Positions 8,995 through 16,227 of a DNA stretch of 64,000 nucleotides are shown here, in pieces. Source of the DNA: Pseudomonas sp. (GTDB lineage: Bacteria > Pseudomonadota > Gammaproteobacteria > Pseudomonadales > Pseudomonadaceae); NCBI RefSeq assembly GCF_002796985.1, contig NZ_PEKX01000007.1:1168284-1232283 (forward strand). Direction: 5' to 3'. Position numbers and translations under genes: made by a program. The notes under the pieces were generated by a model. That model was not told the origin of the DNA. It saw nothing but the letters and a program-made list of their open reading frames with translations, and made no database searches. Position 1 is the first letter of the stretch; every line of letters starts with the position of its first letter.

Positions 8995-9803
8995 CTTCGC
9001 TGCAACTGTTGCGTTTCGCGGCGCTGGGCTCCGTTATCACTCTGGCGGGCTGCGCCAACAGTCAACTGAGCGAAAAGTCCCTGGAGCAGGCGCGGAGCCA
9101 ATTCCAGGCCGTGAAGGAGGATTCCGCGGTGCTGCGCAGCGCGCCCAAGGACGTGATCCGCGCCGGCGAGTCCCTGGCCCGGGCCGAGCGGCTGTCCAAC
9201 TACTGGGGCAGCAGCGATGACGTGCTGCAGTACTCCTACCTCAGCCAGCGCTACAGCGAGATTGCCCGCGAGCACAGCAACCTGGCGGTGAACCAGGAGC
9301 GCCTGGCCAAGCAGCAGCTGGAGCGCGAGCGCCTGCAACTGGCGATGCGCGAAGCGCGCCTGCTCAACGTGCAGGAGCAGAACAAGTGGCTGGAACAGCA
9401 GATGGTCAGCCTGGCGACCAACGAAACCGAGCGTGGCTTGGTGCTGACGCTCGGGGACGTGCTGTTCGACAGTGGCGAGGCGGATCTCAAGCCCTCGGCC
9501 AACCGTACCGTGCTCAAGGTGGTGCAGTTCCTCCAGCTCAACCCGCGCCGGGTGATTCGCATCGAGGGCTACACCGACGCCGAGGGCGACCGCGAGCAGA
9601 ATCTGCAACTCTCCAGGAACCGTGCGCAGTCCGTGTCGGACGCCCTGACCGACCTGGGCGTGGACAGTAAGCGCGTGCAGGTGCAGGGCTACGGCGAGGC
9701 CTATCCGGTCTCGGACAACGCCTCGTCGCTTGGGCGCGCGCAGAACCGCCGGGTGGAGATCGTCTTCTCCGACGAGAAGGGCCAGCTCGGCGCTGAACGC
9801 TGA
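8991..9803 (+). CDS. OmpA-family peptidoglycan-binding lipoprotein
   Basis: A 270-residue lipoprotein: lipobox LAGC with Cys21, a helical DUF4398-like part (about 25-140), then an OmpA C-terminal domain. The OmpA domain shows the usual peptidoglycan-binding motifs: DVLFDSGEADLKP, EGYTDAEGDREQN, LSRNRAQSV and GRAQNRRVEI. It is expected to tether the outer membrane to the cell wall. It is translationally coupled to the preceding DUF4398 lipoprotein and followed by a terminator, so the operon is two genes. Confidence 0.88.
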   Translation: MTSLQLLRFAALGSVITLAGCANSQLSEKSLEQARSQFQAVKEDSAVLRSAPKDVIRAGESLARAERLSNYWGSSDDVLQYSYLSQRYSEIAREHSNLAVNQERLAKQQLERERLQLAMREARLLNVQEQNKWLEQQMVSLATNETERGLVLTLGDVLFDSGEADLKPSANRTVLKVVQFLQLNPRRVIRIEGYTDAEGDREQNLQLSRNRAQSVSDALTDLGVDSKRVQVQGYGEAYPVSDNASSLGRAQNRRVEIVFSDEKGQLGAER

Positions 9804-9831
9804 GCCTTCAGGCAATACGCCGACACAGGAA

Positions 9832-9860
9832 GCCCCGGAATTCTCGATGCCGGGGTTTTT
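9832..9860 (+). terminator. Rho-independent terminator
   Basis: Stem GCCCCGG / CCGGGG with an 11-base loop followed by TTTTT, 28 bases after the OmpA-family gene. Confidence 0.75.
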
Positions 9861-9956
9861 CGTTAGGGTGATCTCGAAATCTTTCGAGTCGTAGCTTGGC
9901 GAAAATAGCCGGGTGCGACTATTCCCCCTCAGGGGAGCTGTAAACGAGAGAACCTG

Positions 9957-10592
9957 ATGTCATCCGAAAAGAAGCTTTTGAACGTAATCGTGGCGGACCC
10001 GCAACCGATGATCGGTTGGGGCCTGGAACGCTATCTGCTAGAGCGCGAACTGGCGCAGGTGAAAGCCTTCGTCAGCGATACCGACAGCCTGCTGGACGTC
10101 CTGACTGCCCATCCCGAGGTTGATCTGGCCATCGTCGAGCTGGCGCTGCCCGGTGCCCGCGGGCGTGACGGCGTGCACCTGATCGAGTGGCTGCAGCGCC
10201 ACCATCCGGATGTGCCGGTGCTGGTCTACTCGGTCATGGGCGCGCCGTTGCTGGCGAGCGCTGCGGTGAAGTGCGGTGCCGTGGGCTACGTCTGCAAACG
10301 CAACCCGTTGAGCCTGCTGGACGATGCCTTCGCGCGCATTCGCAAGGGCGAGACTTACATCGACCCGATGCTGCGACCGCCACGGCACACCGGCAAGCCG
10401 CTGAGCCCGACCGAGATCGACATCATCCGTCGCCTCGCCCACGGCACCACGGTTGGCGAGATCGCCGAGCGCACCAACCGCAGCGTCTCGACCATCAGCA
10501 CCCACAAGCGCAACGCCATGCAGAAGCTCGGCCTGACCACCGACGCGCAACTGGTGGTGGCAGGGTTGCTGGACTGGCTCGGGGAGATCTGA
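9957..10592 (+). CDS. LuxR-type response regulator with Glu at the phosphoacceptor site
   Basis: A 211-residue regulator with an N-terminal CheY-like receiver (about 8-125) and a C-terminal LuxR helix-turn-helix (about 147-205, with SVSTISTHKRNAM as the recognition region). In the receiver the acidic pocket Asp14, Ser92 and Lys114 are present, but the residue that is normally the phosphorylated Asp is Glu61 (DLAIVEL). Glu at this place often mimics a phosphorylated state, so the protein may work without a kinase. No sensor kinase is adjacent. The start ATG follows GAGAGAACCTG. The target is unknown. Confidence 0.85.
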   Translation: MSSEKKLLNVIVADPQPMIGWGLERYLLERELAQVKAFVSDTDSLLDVLTAHPEVDLAIVELALPGARGRDGVHLIEWLQRHHPDVPVLVYSVMGAPLLASAAVKCGAVGYVCKRNPLSLLDDAFARIRKGETYIDPMLRPPRHTGKPLSPTEIDIIRRLAHGTTVGEIAERTNRSVSTISTHKRNAMQKLGLTTDAQLVVAGLLDWLGEI

Positions 10593-10610
10593 GCGGGCAG
10601 GGCGGTGCAA

Positions 10611-10675
10611 CTGTATCGGACGGAATACTGAAGACTGTTCTGGAACAGTTTTCACTTTTTGGCTACTGTTTCGGT
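10611..10675 (+). promoter_or_regulatory. Three CTGT-type repeats upstream of the MocR gene
   Basis: CTGTATCGGA, CTGTTCTGGA and CTGTTTCGGT lie at 10611, 10635 and 10666, in the same orientation. The middle copy is also part of the palindrome CTGTTC-TG-GAACAG. Repeats of this kind upstream of a GntR/MocR gene suggest autoregulatory operator sites. Inference from position and repetition only. Confidence 0.45.
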
Positions 10676-10697
10676 TCAATGACCGAGGATGGCCGTC

Positions 10698-12137
10698 ATG
10701 TCCAGTCTGCTTCTATACCAGCGCATCGCCCAGCAACTGGCGGAAGACATCCGTCGGGGTGTCTACCAGCCGGGTGAGCGTGTGCCGTCCGTGCGCAAGT
10801 TGAGCACCCAGCTCAACGTCAGCCATGCCACGGTGCTGCAGGCTTACGCCACCCTTGAAGACCAGGGCCTGATCCGCGCTCGCCCGCAATCGGGCTTCTA
10901 CGTGCATCGCACGCCGGCGCTGACCGCCTCGACCCCGGATATCGCCCGCGTCGAGCGGCCCGGCCTGGTCACCCGCAGCAGCATCATCAACCAGGTGCTC
11001 GCCGAGGCGCGTCGCGAAGGCGTGTTCCCGCTGGGCGCCGCGGTGCCGCATGTGGATTACCTCCCGGTCCGCGCGCTGCACCAGCAGTTGGCCAAGGTCA
11101 CCCGCTTCTCCAGCCCGCGTGCCTTCAGCTACATGTTCAGCCCCGGCTACGAGCCGCTGCGTCGCCAGGTGGCGATCCGCATGCGCGACGCCGGCGTGGT
11201 GGTCGACCCGACCCAGGTGACCATCACCCATGGCTGCGTGGATGCCATCCACATGGCCTTGCGCGTGATGACCCGCCCCGGTGACCTGATCGCCACCGAA
11301 TCGCCGAGCTACTACGGCCTGCTGCAATTGGCCGACATCCTCGGCCTCAAGGTCATCGAGATCCCCAGCGACCCGCTCACTGGTATCAGCCTGGAAGCCC
11401 TGCAACTGGCCGCCAACCAGTGGCCGATCAAGGCGCTGGTGCTGACCGCGCGCCTGAGCAACCCGCTGGGCGGCACCATCCCGGAAGACCGCCAGAAGGC
11501 GCTGCTCAAACTTACCGGCGAGCACAACATCGGGGTGATCGAAGACGATATCTATGGCGAGCTGATGTTCGACCAGGGCCAGACCAAGGCGCTCAAGGCT
11601 CACGATCGTGATGGCCGGGTGGTGTACTGCTCGAGCTTCTCCAAGACGATTTCCCCCGGCGTGCGCATCGGCTGGATCATCACCGAGCGTTATCAGGAGG
11701 AGATCCGTCGGTTGCAGACCTTCACCACGCATTCGGCTTGCACCGTCACCCAGATGGGCGTGGCGGCGTACTTGGAGAACGGTGGCTACGACCGGCACCT
11801 GCGCTACATCCGCCAGGAGTACCGCAAGAACATGACCGCCTACCAACTGGCGGTGCAACAGTACTTCCCCGAAGGCACGCAGATGACCCGGCCCAAGGGC
11901 GGCTTCATCCTCTGGGTCAGCCTGCCGGCCAAGGTGAACACCAAGGAGCTGCACGTGCGCGCGCTGGAGCAGGGCATCAGCATCGCGCCGGGGCTTATCT
12001 TCAGTAATACGGAGCAGTTCAACAACTGCCTGCGCCTGACCTGCGGCATCCCATGGGATCGCGAAGCGGAGCGGGCGATCATGACCCTCGGCATGCTGGC
12101 CTGCCAGCTGTGCCAGGAGGAACTGATCGCGGCGTGA
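10698..12137 (+). CDS. MocR-type transcriptional regulator (GntR HTH plus aminotransferase fold)
   Basis: A 479-residue regulator with an N-terminal GntR winged helix (about 5-70, with PSVRKLSTQLNVSHATV) joined to a fold-type-I PLP aminotransferase domain. Lys316 in SSFSKTISPG is the expected PLP-binding lysine, and NPLGGT and EDDIYGEL match substrate- and PLP-site regions. The second ATG is chosen because GAGGAT lies 7-8 bases before it; the ATG three codons earlier overlaps that site. MocR proteins sense amines or PLP pathway metabolites; the effector here is unknown. Possible operator repeats lie just upstream. Confidence 0.9.
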   Translation: MSSLLLYQRIAQQLAEDIRRGVYQPGERVPSVRKLSTQLNVSHATVLQAYATLEDQGLIRARPQSGFYVHRTPALTASTPDIARVERPGLVTRSSIINQVLAEARREGVFPLGAAVPHVDYLPVRALHQQLAKVTRFSSPRAFSYMFSPGYEPLRRQVAIRMRDAGVVVDPTQVTITHGCVDAIHMALRVMTRPGDLIATESPSYYGLLQLADILGLKVIEIPSDPLTGISLEALQLAANQWPIKALVLTARLSNPLGGTIPEDRQKALLKLTGEHNIGVIEDDIYGELMFDQGQTKALKAHDRDGRVVYCSSFSKTISPGVRIGWIITERYQEEIRRLQTFTTHSACTVTQMGVAAYLENGGYDRHLRYIRQEYRKNMTAYQLAVQQYFPEGTQMTRPKGGFILWVSLPAKVNTKELHVRALEQGISIAPGLIFSNTEQFNNCLRLTCGIPWDREAERAIMTLGMLACQLCQEELIAA

Positions 12138-12145
12138 CCGTTGTT

Positions 12146-12187
12146 GCGGGCATGGCTCACTCCTGCAACGGAGCGGGCCATGCCCGC
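12146..12187. other. Hairpin downstream of the MocR gene
   Basis: Arms GCGGGCATGG and CCATGCCCGC enclose a 22-base loop. It could stop or stabilise the MocR transcript, but there is no T-run, so I do not call it a terminator. Confidence 0.4.
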
Positions 12188-12284
12188 GACAGTTCCTGCC
12201 CGAGCGCTACAGTCCGAACCGCCTTAACCCGTTTCCCCGCTCCGCCTCGTCTGAGGAGTTGAATCCCTCCACGAGGCTGCCGCC

Positions 12285-14021
12285 ATGTCGCTACCCGTTC
12301 ATTTCCTCCGCCCTGCCGCCCAGGGCTTTGCCATCGGTCTGCTGATCGCCGTCGCCGGCTGTGGTATCTCCCGAGAGGGCGAGCCGAAGCAGAAGGCTGC
12401 CGCCCAGGACGCCGCGGCTCAGGTCGAGCCGCTGGCCAAGCCTGCCAGCCCACCACCGGTACAGATGAGGGAGGAAAGCGCCAAGCTGCAGCGCTCCGCC
12501 GGCTATGTAGCACAGGCTCCTATCGCCAGCATCGCTCCCGCGCCCATGGCGGACCTGCAGCAACCCGGCTACGTGGATGTGCCCCGCGAGCAGTACCAGA
12601 GCCTGCCGGACAACCCGGTCCACGCCGTCGCCCAGGAACCGGTGTCGACCTTCAGCGTCGACGTGGATACCGGTAGCTACGCCAATGTCCGGCGCATCCT
12701 CAACGAAGGGCGCTTGCCACCCAAGGGCGCGGTCCGCCTGGAGGAGATGGTCAACTACTTCCCCTACGAATACGCGCAGGCTGGCGAGGGTGACTCGCCC
12801 TTCGGCATCACCACCGAGCTGGCGCCGACGCCGTGGAACCCTAACACCCGCCTGCTGCGCGTCGGCATCAAGGCCTCGGACCGCAGTGTTGCCGAGTTGC
12901 CGCCGGCCAACCTGGTATTCCTGGTGGATGTCTCCGGTTCCATGGACCGCCGCGAGGGCCTACCGCTGGTGAAGAGCACGCTGAAGTTGTTGGTGGACCA
13001 GTTGCGCGACCAGGACAAGGTCTCTCTGGTGGTCTATGCCGGTGAGTCGCGAGTGGTGCTGGAACCGACCTCCGGGCGCGACAAGGCAACCATCCGCAGC
13101 GCCATCGAGCAGCTCCAGGCCGGCGGCTCCACGGCCGGCGCCTCGGGCATCGAGCTGGCCTACCGGATGGCGCAGAAGGGCTACCTGGCCAAAGGCATCA
13201 ACCGCATCCTGCTGGCCACCGACGGCGACTTCAACGTCGGCATCAGTGACTTCGAGACGCTCAAGCAGATGGCTGCCGAGAAACGCCGTAGCGGCGTCTC
13301 GCTGACCACCCTCGGTTACGGCGTGGACAACTACAACGAGCAGCTCATGGAGCAGTTGGCCGACGCTGGCGATGGCAACTACGCGTACATCGACAACCTG
13401 CGCGAAGCGCGCAAGGTACTGGTGGACCAGCTCAGCTCGACCCTGGCGGTGGTGGCGAAGGATGTGAAGATCCAGCTCGAATTCAACCCGGCTCAAGTCA
13501 GCGAGTATCGCCTGCTGGGCTATGAGAACCGCGCCCTCAAGCGCGAGGACTTCAGCAACGACAAGGTGGACGCCGGCGAGATCGGTGCTGGGCATACCGT
13601 CACCGCGCTCTACGAGATTGTCCCGGCCGGCGGCAAGGGTTGGCTGGAACCGCTGCGCTACCAGAACGGGGCGGCGAAGACTGACGCCAAGGGAGACGAG
13701 CTGGCCCTGCTGCGCCTGCGCTACAAAGGCCCGCAGGGTGGCGCCAGCCAGCTGATCGAACGGCCGATTCGTGCCGCCGAGCAGCGCGCGAACATCGCCC
13801 AGGCCAGCGACGACCTGCGCTTCGCCGCCGCCGTCGCGGCCTTTGCCCAGCAACTGGAAGGCGGGCGCTACACCGGCGGCTTCGACATCGGCGATACTGT
13901 GCAGCTGGCTCGCGCCGCGCGAGGCGAGGATCGCTTCGGCCTGCGCGCCGAGTTCGTCCAGCTCGCCGAGCTGGCGCAGAGCCTGCAGACCCCGGTACCC
14001 GAACAGGCACGGATCGAGTGA
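12285..14021 (+). CDS. von Willebrand factor type A lipoprotein (YfbK-like)
   Basis: A 578-residue lipoprotein with the lipobox AVAGC (Cys26), a Pro/Ala-rich linker, a conserved N-terminal vWA-associated region (about 115-180) and a vWA domain whose metal-ion-dependent adhesion site is intact (Asp215, Ser217, Ser219 in DVSGSMD). A C-terminal DUF3520-like part follows. The architecture matches YfbK. The ECF sigma factor starts one base after its stop, so the sigma/anti-sigma pair is probably made from the same transcript. A role in cell-envelope sensing is an inference from this linkage. Confidence 0.88.
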   Translation: MSLPVHFLRPAAQGFAIGLLIAVAGCGISREGEPKQKAAAQDAAAQVEPLAKPASPPPVQMREESAKLQRSAGYVAQAPIASIAPAPMADLQQPGYVDVPREQYQSLPDNPVHAVAQEPVSTFSVDVDTGSYANVRRILNEGRLPPKGAVRLEEMVNYFPYEYAQAGEGDSPFGITTELAPTPWNPNTRLLRVGIKASDRSVAELPPANLVFLVDVSGSMDRREGLPLVKSTLKLLVDQLRDQDKVSLVVYAGESRVVLEPTSGRDKATIRSAIEQLQAGGSTAGASGIELAYRMAQKGYLAKGINRILLATDGDFNVGISDFETLKQMAAEKRRSGVSLTTLGYGVDNYNEQLMEQLADAGDGNYAYIDNLREARKVLVDQLSSTLAVVAKDVKIQLEFNPAQVSEYRLLGYENRALKREDFSNDKVDAGEIGAGHTVTALYEIVPAGGKGWLEPLRYQNGAAKTDAKGDELALLRLRYKGPQGGASQLIERPIRAAEQRANIAQASDDLRFAAAVAAFAQQLEGGRYTGGFDIGDTVQLARAARGEDRFGLRAEFVQLAELAQSLQTPVPEQARIE

Positions 14022-14022
14022 T

Positions 14023-14616
14023 TTGAACAAACCCCTCACGGACGACAGTGACGCCGCGCTGCTGCGGCGCTACCGACAAGGCGACGCCGAGGCCTTCGGT
14101 GAGCTCTACGCTCGCCATCGCCTCGGCCTGTTCCGCTTCCTCTGCGGCCTGTGCGGCGACAATGCCCAGGCCGAGGAAGTGTTCCAGGAAACCTGGCTGA
14201 GCCTGATCCGCAGCGACAGCCAGCCGCTGGGCGCGGCCAGCTTCAAGACCTGGCTGTACCAGATCGGCCGCAACCGCCTGATCGACCACTGGCGCAAGCT
14301 GGGTCGCCACCAGGGCCGCCAGGAAAGCTTCGACGAGCAGTTGCACGGCGAGGCGCTGGCCGGCGAGAGCATCGACCCTGAGCGCGAGCTGAGCCTCGCT
14401 CGTGATCAGCAGCGCCTGCAGGGCGCGCTGGAGTCCTTGCCACAGGAGCAGCGCGAAGTGTTCCTGCTGCGCGCCCACGGTGATCTGGAGCTGAACGAAA
14501 TTGCCGAGCTGACGAAGACTCCGGCCGAAACGGTGAAGAGCCGTCTTCGCTATGCGATGCAGAAATTGCGTCGATTGCTGTCGGACCCGGCGCAGACCCA
14601 GGAGGTGAACCCATGA
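14023..14616 (+). CDS. sbrI: ECF-family RNA polymerase sigma factor (SbrI-like)
   Basis: A 197-residue ECF sigma factor with region 2 (about 15-85, with DNAQAEEVFQETWL and KTWLYQIGRNRLIDHWRK) and region 4 (about 120-180, with LPQEQREVFLLRAHGDLELNEIA split over two helices). The only reasonable start is TTG, with a GGATCGAG-type site upstream; no in-frame ATG exists until the C-terminal part. It lies directly before its anti-sigma gene (ATGA overlap). In P. aeruginosa the equivalent pair next to the atu cluster is SbrI/SbrR, which affects swarming; the symbol is taken from that position and is not proven. Confidence 0.78.
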   Translation: MNKPLTDDSDAALLRRYRQGDAEAFGELYARHRLGLFRFLCGLCGDNAQAEEVFQETWLSLIRSDSQPLGAASFKTWLYQIGRNRLIDHWRKLGRHQGRQESFDEQLHGEALAGESIDPERELSLARDQQRLQGALESLPQEQREVFLLRAHGDLELNEIAELTKTPAETVKSRLRYAMQKLRRLLSDPAQTQEVNP

Positions 14617-15344
14617 ACCGCGACCCGCACGAGCAGGAACTGCTCGAGCACTACCGCCGGCACAGCGCTGAGCAGCCGTCGGAGCAGCTGGACGCGCGCA
14701 TCCTGGCCGCCGCCCGCGCTGCCGTGGAGGAGAAAAAACCGAGTTTCGCCCAGCGCCTGCACCACTGGCTGCTGGGCGCTGGCAGCCGCCAGCGTTGGGG
14801 TGTTGCTGTGGCCGGATTGGCGACCCTGGGCATCGGCCTGAGTCTGACGCTGCGTACCTACGAGGAGGCGCCCAATCGCTTCGATGCGCCAGTCGCTCCG
14901 GCGATGATGCGCTCGCCGGCTCCCGCTCCGGCCATGGCGCCGCCGGCCGCTCCGGCTGCCGCACCCTATGCGGCGGAGCCGAGCATGGCCGCGCCGCAGA
15001 TGGACAGTGCCACCGCGGGGGCTTCGGTGGAAGAGCTGGCCAAGCCTGCGCCGATGAGCAAGAAACTGGCTGTAGAGGCGGCTAAGGCCAAAGCCCAGGC
15101 CTCGCACCGTGAACTTGCCGACGCCAAGGCACAGCCTGCTGCGCAAGCTCAGGGCAAGCTGCAGGCGCTCGCGGAGGATTCGCTCGCAAGCGCCGAGCCG
15201 CGCGCCAGTCTGCTGCACCTGCGTGACTTGCAGGAAAAGGGGCAGAAGGAGGCGGCTGAGCGGGTGCGCGAGAGCCTCCGTCAGCGCTTCCCGGACCTGG
15301 ATATCGACCAGGCGTTAAAGGAGTTGCCTGACATATCCGATTGA
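14613..15344 (+). CDS. sbrR: Anti-sigma factor (SbrR-like)
   Basis: A 243-residue bitopic protein: a cytoplasmic N-terminus of about 60 residues, one membrane helix (about 62-81), then an Ala/Pro-rich periplasmic linker and a helical domain. This is the usual layout of anti-sigma factors that hold ECF sigma factors at the inner membrane. There is no zinc-binding HxxxCxxC motif, so it is not a ZAS-type anti-sigma factor. It overlaps the sigma gene by ATGA, which favours balanced synthesis. The periplasmic part is a candidate site for signal-dependent cleavage. Confidence 0.78.
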   Translation: MNRDPHEQELLEHYRRHSAEQPSEQLDARILAAARAAVEEKKPSFAQRLHHWLLGAGSRQRWGVAVAGLATLGIGLSLTLRTYEEAPNRFDAPVAPAMMRSPAPAPAMAPPAAPAAAPYAAEPSMAAPQMDSATAGASVEELAKPAPMSKKLAVEAAKAKAQASHRELADAKAQPAAQAQGKLQALAEDSLASAEPRASLLHLRDLQEKGQKEAAERVRESLRQRFPDLDIDQALKELPDISD

Positions 15345-15348
15345 TCAA

Positions 15349-15378
15349 TGACAGGCCGAGTTCAGGCTGTGCCTGTCA
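15349..15378. other. Hairpin after the anti-sigma gene
   Basis: TGACAGGC and GCCTGTCA form an 8-base stem around a 14-base loop directly after the anti-sigma stop. There is no T-run, so it could be an attenuator or a protein-binding palindrome. Confidence 0.4.
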
Positions 15379-15471
15379 GACTGATCCGTCGTAACGGTTT
15401 GTCATGGCAAACCTATTGCTCTGCCACGCATCTCGCGCCAGCATTGCGCGGTTTTTCTGACGGTCCGCTCC

Positions 15472-16017
15472 ATGAAGACAATCCGAATTCTCGTTTTTGC
15501 CAGTCTGTCTCTGCTGCTCGCCGCCTGTGGCGACGAGCACAAGGACAAGGCTGCCGCGCCAGTTTCTGCCCCTGCACCGGCCAGTGTGCCCGCGCCCCAG
15601 CCGTCCGCCGAGCAGCCGCGCGAGTCGGAAGCCAAGCCCGCCGCGGCCAAGGCCGTCGCGTCGCCCAAGGCGCCCGCCGTCGAGGCCTCCGTCAAGCCCG
15701 AGGCCAAGGCGCCCTCGAAGACGCCAGCGCAGGTGAAGAAGCCGGTCGACCCGATCGTCAAGCATCCGCTACCACCGGTGAAGCTCGACCTGCGCCTGCC
15801 CAGGGACTTTACCCACCAGATGGACACGGACAAGCCGGTGACCGAGCTGGAAGACAAGCCGATCCTGCCGCAGATGTTCGGTGAGAAGGCCGGGCAGAGT
15901 CCGTTCGAGGTGGGGGGGCGGCTGATCTCACGCGAGCCCAACGAGCGCGAATCCAATGACGACAGCTGGCACTCGGATATCCGCGGCGCCGAGGTGCTGT
16001 TTCAGTTCCGCAACTGA
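15472..16017 (+). CDS. Hypothetical lipoprotein with Ala/Pro/Lys-rich linker
   Basis: A 181-residue lipoprotein (lipobox LLAAC, Cys20). Residues 25-95 are low-complexity Ala/Pro/Lys/Glu, suggesting an extended linker; the remaining part carries the folded or binding segment (LDLRLPRDFTHQMDTD and the C-terminal EVLFQFRN). No known domain is seen. It follows the sigma/anti-sigma pair on the same strand and may belong to the same regulon. The first residues and the ATG fit a normal lipoprotein signal. Confidence 0.65.
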   Translation: MKTIRILVFASLSLLLAACGDEHKDKAAAPVSAPAPASVPAPQPSAEQPRESEAKPAAAKAVASPKAPAVEASVKPEAKAPSKTPAQVKKPVDPIVKHPLPPVKLDLRLPRDFTHQMDTDKPVTELEDKPILPQMFGEKAGQSPFEVGGRLISREPNERESNDDSWHSDIRGAEVLFQFRN

Positions 16018-16082
16018 GCTCCCCATGCAGGAGCAACTGTCTTCTTCTGGGATAACTGTGCCAGCGCCTCCCCGCACCCCAG

Positions 16083-16104
16083 CCCTCTCCCTGAAGGGAG
16101 AGGG
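16083..16104. repeat. CCCTCTCCC-type palindromic repeat
   Basis: A near-perfect hairpin CCCTCTCCCT-GA-AGGGAGAGGG between convergent genes. The same element recurs at 21261-21282 and in a double form at 26054-26170, so it is a dispersed repeat family. It may also stop transcription here. Confidence 0.8.
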
Positions 16105-16227
16105 CAGGCCCTGGCATTTGACTTCAGGTAGCGGGCCACGTCGCGATCGTGCGCATGGCGCGCTCCGGCAGAAAGCTCTGGCGCAATGGCCTGCAACCGT
16201 GAGCGGCTGTAAGCGCCATGGACCAAC

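Noticed and set aside
10635..10648. LexA-type box before the MocR gene
   Set aside because: The palindrome is CTGT-N6-ACAG; the LexA consensus needs N8. The repeats nearby suggest a different regulator.
12146..12187. Terminator after the MocR gene
   Set aside because: The stem has a 22-base loop and no T-run.
13771..14022. Longer reading frame for the ECF sigma factor
   Set aside because: It overlaps the vWA gene in another frame and has Arg/Pro/Ser-rich low-complexity sequence; the TTG start gives the normal length.
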